This document shows positions 57,835 to 64,000 of a stretch of DNA of 64,000 nucleotides, one piece after another (within the stretch, counting starts at the first letter, position 1; the number at the start of each line of letters is the position of its first letter). A program made the translations under genes and the position numbers. The DNA lies in assembly GCF_963082655.1 (NCBI RefSeq), contig NC_081553.1, positions 124,702,578-124,766,577 on the forward strand. The letters are read 5' to 3'. Source of the stretch: Stomoxys calcitrans. Lineage: Eukaryota > Arthropoda > Insecta > Diptera > Muscidae. The notes beneath the pieces are model-generated. The model saw nothing but the letters and a program-made list of their open reading frames with translations, was not told the origin of the DNA and ran no database searches.

Positions 57835-58215
57835 TGTTTCGCCAACAGGCAGCTACATCAAAATATCGTCCGATCTGTACCACATTTGACAGGTACAGTG
57901 TGTTCTGTACCAGAACACACTGTGCCAAATTTCATCGGGTGCCAATTCGGGTAATCTTTTATGGCCTCAATACCCTATATCGGGAGATAATGTGGCCCGT
58001 CTAAGGGCAGCTATATCCAAATATAGACCGATCAGAACTGCACAGCACACAAACGAATAGGGGTCTACCAGAACTCATTGTGCCAAATTTAATCGAAATC
58101 GCATGCAAAATTACCAATTTATTGCCTCAATATTTTAAGTCTGGAGATCAGTCTATATAGCGGCTATATATAACTAAAATCCGATTTTATGAGATCAGAA
58201 GATCAGGTTTATATA
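57835..58215 (-). mobile_element. Diverged HINE-like repeat with an internal hairpin
   Basis: CAGGCAGCTACATCAAAATATCG, GGCAGCTATATCCAAATATAG, GACCGATCAGAACTG and GCCAAATTTAATCGAAATCG are HINE-type unit phrases in a variant not seen elsewhere here. The unit spacing is irregular and no ends are visible. A perfect 13-bp-stem hairpin lies at 57895-57923. Confidence 0.6.
57895..57923. repeat. 13-bp perfect hairpin in a HINE-like repeat
   Basis: ACAGTGTGTTCTG (57895-57907) and CAGAACACACTGT (57911-57923) are exact reverse complements with a 3-nt loop, TAC. Confidence 0.85.
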
Positions 58216-60321
58216 CAAAGAATACGAAATCATTAAAAATTGTTTGGAAAATTTTTTATACCCAGGGTATCTGCAAAATTATAAATACCCTAAAAAATGT
58301 ATTTATTGGGTTGGGTATTTACCCGGTAGAAACCCATCTCCATACGTTATACTTTATCAATTTGTCCCCATATTGCGCAAATAAAATAAACCTATTTTAA
58401 GAGTTTTCTTCAATAGTCATTGCTTTAAACTTTAAGTAATTTTCCTTAAATATTTTTAAATTCTAATGGTTGCTTTTTGATTGTAAGCATCTAGTTCAAG
58501 TTGTTGCCTTCGCAAAAACTTTCTTTTTAAAGTGCAACTGCAGTTTTAGGATTCAACGTTTTGTTTTTTATTCGCAATTATGTGCACTAAGATTCATTGG
58601 GATAATGAAAAGTAAAACATAGATTGCATAGACAATGAAGCATTTAAGTCAAAGAAATTACACAGTAACTATTTGTCGAAAACTATTTCCTTATACACGC
58701 AAAAAAATTATTTACTTCACATAAAGGAATTTTTCGACAAGAAAACTTCTTTTATAATACGATTCAACTACGTTTTCAACTAGGTATTCTTTATTTAAAT
58801 ATTCATTTAGTTCATGCTTATGAATATCTATGCCAAGTTTAAATAAATGTTGTGACATAATTCAAACTCAATTTTTTACTAATTATCGGAAGATCTCAGT
58901 TGATACTTAAAACTTTTTTAAGATTTATTTGGATTTATTTCGATGTTGTGATACCCAATTATATTAAAAGCCTTCCGTAATCACACAACTCCATTATGGT
59001 ATGGCTGTAATTGTAACGGTATAAATAAAATTAAAAATTTGGGATGGATATTTCTTTGTAGCGTTAATAATACCAAGGACTATATATGCGTGTTCTTGTG
59101 CCTGGTAGCAATTCGTCTGTTGCCTTTATGATTTTTGTCATACCAGCATGTTTCCACCTAAGGCGATGCTGTTAAAATTGCCACTTTTCATGCGCATTCG
59201 ACCGAGCGTCTAAACATACCGACTGCTTTTTACTCAGTCAAAAAGAGGAAAATTCGTATGTGGGAATATGGTTGTAATATGGTGATGGGCACACAATTGT
59301 AATTATGTGCAAGCCCATGGGTTTGGTTGGGATTATATTCTTGTGTAAGTCCACAATAATGTGCAATAGTGTGAGAATTTTTGACCATCACTGGTCTATC
59401 TACTCACCCTTTTCTCTAGAAGGATAAACACAAGAGAATAATTATTGGTGTGGTAAACGAACAATCGTTTGCGGCTATCAAAACCCTTTTGTCATTAAAG
59501 AGTTTTTGATTTTACAACATAAGGCTTTTCTACCGTAGGCGAAGCTGCTAAACGGTTTACGATAAACAAAGTTAGTTACGTTCAATAATGCAACGTTTAT
59601 GGCTAAAGTTTGATGAAGAGAAACATTGCATAGTTACAAAAAAAAACTTATTAAAAAAAGTATTTTGTTTGTCCTAAAAATGTCTCAAACGTTTTTATTT
59701 TTTCGTGTGTATAAAGGCACTTTAACAACGATTCCCATTAAGGTAAAAATCTTCTTTTTCATTTTCCTTCTCTTAGAATTTTACGCGAGTTACTACCTCA
59801 ACTTATTGTGAAATAGTTCTGATTCCTTTTGATATTTCTTGGCAAACGCAGGAAAAAAAACAGCATACTGAACAACATGTTTCGTCAGAGACAGTGCAAT
59901 TAGCAATGGTAAGAGGAATAACTTGTTCAAAGTGAAATGGGTGTATTTTCTAGAAAATTATTATTATCTGCTGTATTTGTAATGGCATAAATAAAATTAA
60001 AAATTAGTTAAAAGATTTGCTGTTTCCGTTCATTTAAACACCAATTTTGGAAATGTTAAACAAGACGATTACACTTGGATCAGTTAAAAGAGAGAATGTT
60101 TCTCTCCTATGCATATCAGTAGCGTTAATATTAAATCTTTATCTAAATCTCCAAATTGGGATGTTGGATAAAAACGTGAAACAAGTGTATGATATCTTCC
60201 TAAAATTAAGAAAATTATTTTCTTATTACCTATAGGTAATTTGGGCCTTTCGAAACCACAATGAGTATGCTCGTTATATAATGACAGCATATCAACCAGT
60301 TCCATTGCTTATCAAACTGAA
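58216..60321. other. Low-repeat AT-rich region
   Basis: No element unit and no ORF with a domain were recognised. TTGTAAYGGYATAAATAAAA is present twice (about 59011 and 59969), about 957 bp apart. ORFs at 59626-59811 and 60047-60305 are short and overlapping. Confidence 0.45.
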
Positions 60322-61143
60322 TAAAAGGTGATTTTATTGCTATTATCTTTTTGGCAACACTGGTTTAAGCATCTCATGCACGTTTCGTGTTTTGTAGCAC
60401 TGTCAAACATCTTTTGTTTGGTCTATAATTTAACCATGAAGCGTCATACAAACGAACAACACTTGCATTATTATTGAATTTTATTATCAAAATATGTGCT
60501 CCGTTATGAAAGTTCATAGCGCGCTTCTTCCATTTTACGACGAAGCTCATTTTTGGTTCAATGGGTACGTAAATAAGCAGAATTGTCGATTGAAGATCAG
60601 CTAAAAGAATTGCAAGTGCTGCCAATGCATCCAGAAAAAGTTACGGTTTGGTGCGGTTTATGGGCTAGTGGCATCGTTGGGCTGTACTTCTTCAGAGATG
60701 ATGCGTATCGTGACGTAACTGTGAATTTTGTGTGCTACCGTGAGATAATATCCAACTTTTTGATGGCCAAAATGCAAGAGATTGACTTGCATGACATGTG
60801 ATTTCAACAAGACGGTGCCACATGCCACAAAGCACGCGTAACAATGGACTTATTGAGAGGTAAGTTCGGTGAACATTTTATTTTACGTTCGGGACCGGTC
60901 AATTGGTCGCCTAGATAGTGCGATGTAACGCCTGTAGACTGCTTTTTGTGGGGCTATGTTGAAGGTTATGACTATATAGACAAACCCGCTTAAATTGACG
61001 CATAGACAACATTGAAGCATTTATTTTGAGATACCGGCCGAAAAGTTGAAAAGAGTATGCCAAAATTAGACTAAGCGGATGAAACATTTGAGGCACAGTC
61101 ACGGTCTACATTTGCATGAAATAATCTTCAAACATTGGATCAT
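60322..61143 (+). pseudogene. Mariner-superfamily transposase relic, internally deleted (copy 2)
   Basis: The start codon region (60436) is followed by a premature stop. After a few codons of N-terminal text the frame jumps to DEAHFWFNGYVNKQNC (first catalytic aspartate, about 60540). LPMHPEKVTVWCGLWASGIVG follows, then FQQDGATCHKARVTMDLLRGK (second aspartate) and CDVTPVDCFLWGYV (third acidic region, about 36 residues after the second). The helix-turn-helix half is missing. Stops interrupt the frame (for example after LHDM at 60801). The left flank matches copy 1 up to AAAAGGT, suggesting a shared 5' end. Confidence 0.8.
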
Positions 61144-62306
61144 ATGGGGTTCAATCCATATTTGGCACAGTTGTTGGAAATCATAACAAAACACTTCTTG
61201 CAAAATTTCAACCATATCGGACAAGAATTGCCCTCTCTAGTGGCTCAAGATGTCAAGATTCAAAATCGGTTCATATGGCAGCTATATTAGAAAAAAAATA
61301 TCGGAGAAAAATTGCGTCCTCTAGTGGCTCAAGAAGTCAAGTTTCAACATCGGTTTATATGGCAGCTATACCAGGTTATGGACCAATTTAAACCATACTT
61401 TGCACAGTTGTTGAAAGTCATAACGAAATACGTCGTGCAAATTTTCAGATAAGAATCGCGCCCTCTAGAGGCTCAAGAAAAAGACTCCAGATCGGTTTAT
61501 ATGATAGCTATATCAGGTTATTGACCGATTTCAACCATACTTAAAACAATTGTTGGAAATCATAACAAAACACCTCATGCTAAATTTCAGCCAAATCGGA
61601 TAAAAATTGCGCCCTCTAGAAGCTCAAGAAGTAAAGACCCAAGATCGGTTTATATGGCAGCTATATCAGGTTATGAACCGATTTGAACCTTATTCGGCAC
61701 AGTTGTTGAAAGGCATGATAAAATATGTCATGCGAAATTTCAGCCAAATCGGATAGGAATTGCGCCCTCTTGTAGCTCAAGAAGTCAAGTCCCAGATCGG
61801 TTTATACGACAGCTATATCAGGTTAAGGACCGATTTAAACCTAGCTTAGCACAGTTGTTGGAAGTCATAGCGACACACGTTGTGCAAAATTTCATTCCAA
61901 TCGGATAAGAATTGCGCCCTCTAGAGGCTCAAGAATTGAAGACCCAAGATCGGTTTATATGGCAGTTATATCAGATTATGGATCTAGAGGCTTAAGAAGT
62001 CAAGACCCAAGATCGGTTCATAGGGCAGCTATATCAAAACATGGACCGATAAGGCCCATTTACAATCCCAACCGACTTACACTAATAGGAAGTATTTGTG
62101 CAAAATTTCAAGCGGCTAGCTTTACTCCTTCGAAAGTGAGCGTGCTTTCGACAGACAGACGGACGGACTGTCATGGCTACATCGACTTAAAATGACATGA
62201 CGATCAAGAATATATATATACTTTATTAGGTCTCGGACGCATATTTCGAGGTGTTACAAACAGAATGACGATATTAGTCTACCCCCTTCCTATTTTGGAG
62301 GGTATA
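61144..62306 (-). mobile_element. HINE subfamily A, left end missing
   Basis: A-type units begin at once after the mariner relic (GGCACAGTTGTTGGAAATC, CCCTCTAGTGGCTCAAG) and repeat about six times. The right part is intact: CGACAGACAGACGGACGGAC, AAGAATATATATATACTTTA, GAGGTGTTACAAACAGAATG and GGAGGGTATA. Confidence 0.8.
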
Positions 62307-62307
62307 A

Positions 62308-62592
62308 AAATGCAAGTGTGAATAGATATGACACACCACACACAAGTAAACACATACTGCTCGCCTAAGCCGAATATATCCAAAACGTCTTGTACAGCTA
62401 AACAGATAAAGAAAATGGATGCAATTGGAAACCATAACTTTAAGATAGGCAGCTTTATCTACATCAGTACCGCCGTAACCGAAACGAAACAAAGCGAAGA
62501 ATAATATTTGCAAACAGATGCTTCTTTGGATTAGGCAAGCAGTTTAAAAAAAGGCCACCTCTCCACAAACGAATATTACACTATACACTGAA
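62308..62592 (+). pseudogene. RTE-clade LINE scrap
   Basis: The plus strand reads VNRYDTPHTS, CTAKQIKKMDAIGNHNFK and YISTAVTETK-like text, then FANRCFFGLGKQFKK. These match the region after YADD in the 43704-45992 element, with deletions. Confidence 0.7.
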
Positions 62593-62767
62593 TAACCGCT
62601 GCCGCATTTGCAGCAACTCCGCATTTATACGAAACTTGCCACAATCCCTAACCTGTGGACCAACCCGATAGCTTTTAGCTAAGCTTTTCGTAATAACGAT
62701 GAATACTGCACTATTTGGAGCTCAAAGCTCCAGACCGTGTGATGCTCACATTTGCCCTTGTCGGCCA

Positions 62768-62965
62768 GGATAGTAAACTTTGAGAAAGTCAGCTATTTTA
62801 TTTACCTCGGCACCACTGAAAGGACCGAAAACTAAAAACGAAGAATACATTTTTCAGATGCAACTTTCAATTAAGCAGACAGTTCAGGAACTAAGCCGCC
62901 TTTCCACATGGTTATTCGGGAAAGAGTGTTTGAGAGACAGTTTCTTCAATTCTACGAAATAGTTC
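62768..62965 (+). pseudogene. RTE-clade LINE scrap, second piece
   Basis: NFEKVSYFIYLGTT, KRRIHFSD and, further on, CLRDSFFNSTK-like text parallel NFETVSNLIYLGTAV, KRRIILAN and VFERKIQRKIYG of the RTE element. It covers part of the same segment as the preceding scrap, so the two are separate insertions or a rearranged copy. Confidence 0.55.
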
Positions 62966-64000
62966 GCTATATGGATTTCAAATCATAAAGTGATTCAGAC
63001 GATATCGGGTCCATTCCATATTTTTTGGACGACATGTAACATAATATTATAACTTAGTACTTTTTAAGTTATAATATTATGTACCACAGTAGTATTGCAT
63101 TCATGGGATCCGTGTCATAGAAGCACACCTTTTGCTATAAAGTATTTACCCACAATAAGGAAAAAGTAGCGAAATCCATAGTCTACTATCCTATGCTATT
63201 GTTTAATGGTGGGTAATTTCTGTTAAACTTATGATTTCAACAACAATTGCACTTCACTGCTCAATGCTGTTCTTTCATTTTGATGTCTTTGGAATATGTT
63301 GATTTCTTAAAGAAGGACTTCCATCATTCTGAGACCTAGTCTCTCCATTCATTCAGTGGAAGCACAACGTCAACACTAATGTCAAAGATAAAAAAGAACT
63401 ATTTAAAATTTTCTAAGTATTTTTCAATTTATATTGTTTTACCAACTTTCCTCAGAGAAGCAATGAGATGAAGTTGGTGTTCACACCAGAGATGGGTTTA
63501 CGACTTCACTTGGGTGACGGAAATTTGCAAAAGTTTTCGTGGTTTGTGCGTAAATATGCATTAAAGGATTCACATTCTTTCCGATGAGCTTAGATCTGTC
63601 TCTCATTTAATGCGAAAACTTATCAAAAGTTCTAACAGAAACGAACAAGAAGAAAGCAGGCACTAATGTATATGTCAACTCAAGGAGTTTGTCATTTCTA
63701 TTGGAATTTTTAAGATCCCGTTGAAAAGTTAGTGGATAAAAATGCGCTGTTCGAATTTGCCAAGAATACCTGGTGATACCTGGATAATTTCTAAATTTAA
63801 ACTTATTTTGAAATACGAAAATGTCTTGAGAAACATGGAAAATCACAACACAGAAATTAACTTTGGGGGAAACATTGCAATGATAAAACTGCTATCGTTG
63901 AGTAAGTTATTAAAGATAGTTGTTAATTTGTATCCCAAGAATAAATAGAGATTTAGAGATTAGTATTGTAGTTTAAACATAAAAAGTTAAATAATGCCAA
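62966..64000. other. Low-repeat region with a strong hairpin
   Basis: A perfect 18-bp-stem, 8-nt-loop inverted repeat lies at 63039-63082. Otherwise no gene or repeat was recognised; ORFs at 63607-63948 overlap on opposite strands. Confidence 0.5.
63039..63082. repeat. 18-bp perfect hairpin
   Basis: The left arm 63039-63056 (ACATAATATTATAACTTA) is the exact reverse complement of the right arm 63065-63082, with loop GTACTTTT. The arms are AT-rich but the match is complete. Confidence 0.85.

Overview
This window is eukaryotic and fits a higher dipteran, most likely a muscoid (calyptrate) fly. Support comes from a jockey-clade LINE, fly-type DINE-1/Helentron-like elements with (GACG/GTCY)n and TATATA cores, mariner relics, an AT-rich background and pervasive nested transposons. 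The species cannot be fixed from sequence alone. I recognise no host protein-coding exon; every convincing coding stretch belongs to a transposable element (TE).

Layout. 1-5.2 kb: DINE-like repeats, a decayed RNase H-bearing LINE (minus strand) and an RTE scrap. 5.66-10.5 kb: a nearly intact jockey-clade LINE (minus strand) with ORF1, a 58-nt poly(A) seen as poly(T), and ORF2 broken by a single in-frame stop. 10.6-15.7 kb: a SINE, a Helitron-like minisatellite element, LINE 3' pieces, a deleted mariner and a second RNase H LINE. 15.7-17.2 kb: no recognised element. 17.2-27.3 kb: a dense block of DINE/HINE-type elements in both orientations, several mosaic, with one Helitron and SINE insertions. 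28.5-31.3 kb: a Helitron carrying two SINEs with clear target-site duplications. 31.3-34.3 kb: three HINE elements, two abutting head to tail. 34.3-37.9 kb: mostly single-copy sequence. 38.0-39.5 kb: a fourth Helitron. 39.5-42.5 kb: three more HINEs. 43.5-48.8 kb: two RTE-clade LINEs, one inserted into the 3' end of the RNase H LINE with a 15-bp target-site duplication. 49-51.5 kb: single-copy sequence. 51.5-57.2 kb: an RTE scrap and HINE elements. 57.2-60.3 kb: mostly single-copy sequence with inverted repeats. 60.3-63 kb: a second deleted mariner, a HINE and RTE scraps. 63-64 kb: single-copy sequence with a strong hairpin.

How the parts relate. The autonomous coding elements (jockey, RTE, RNase H LINE) carry endonuclease and reverse transcriptase (RT). 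The abundant short elements are non-autonomous: a tRNA-derived SINE that needs a LINE partner, HINEs and Helitrons that need a Rep-helicase partner, and mariner deletion derivatives. No Rep/helicase gene is present here. The most interesting material is the repeat architecture: two unrelated rolling-circle-like families, each with a central minisatellite (about 153 bp and about 130 bp), mosaic HINEs joining subfamilies, and SINE insertions that give a relative timeline.
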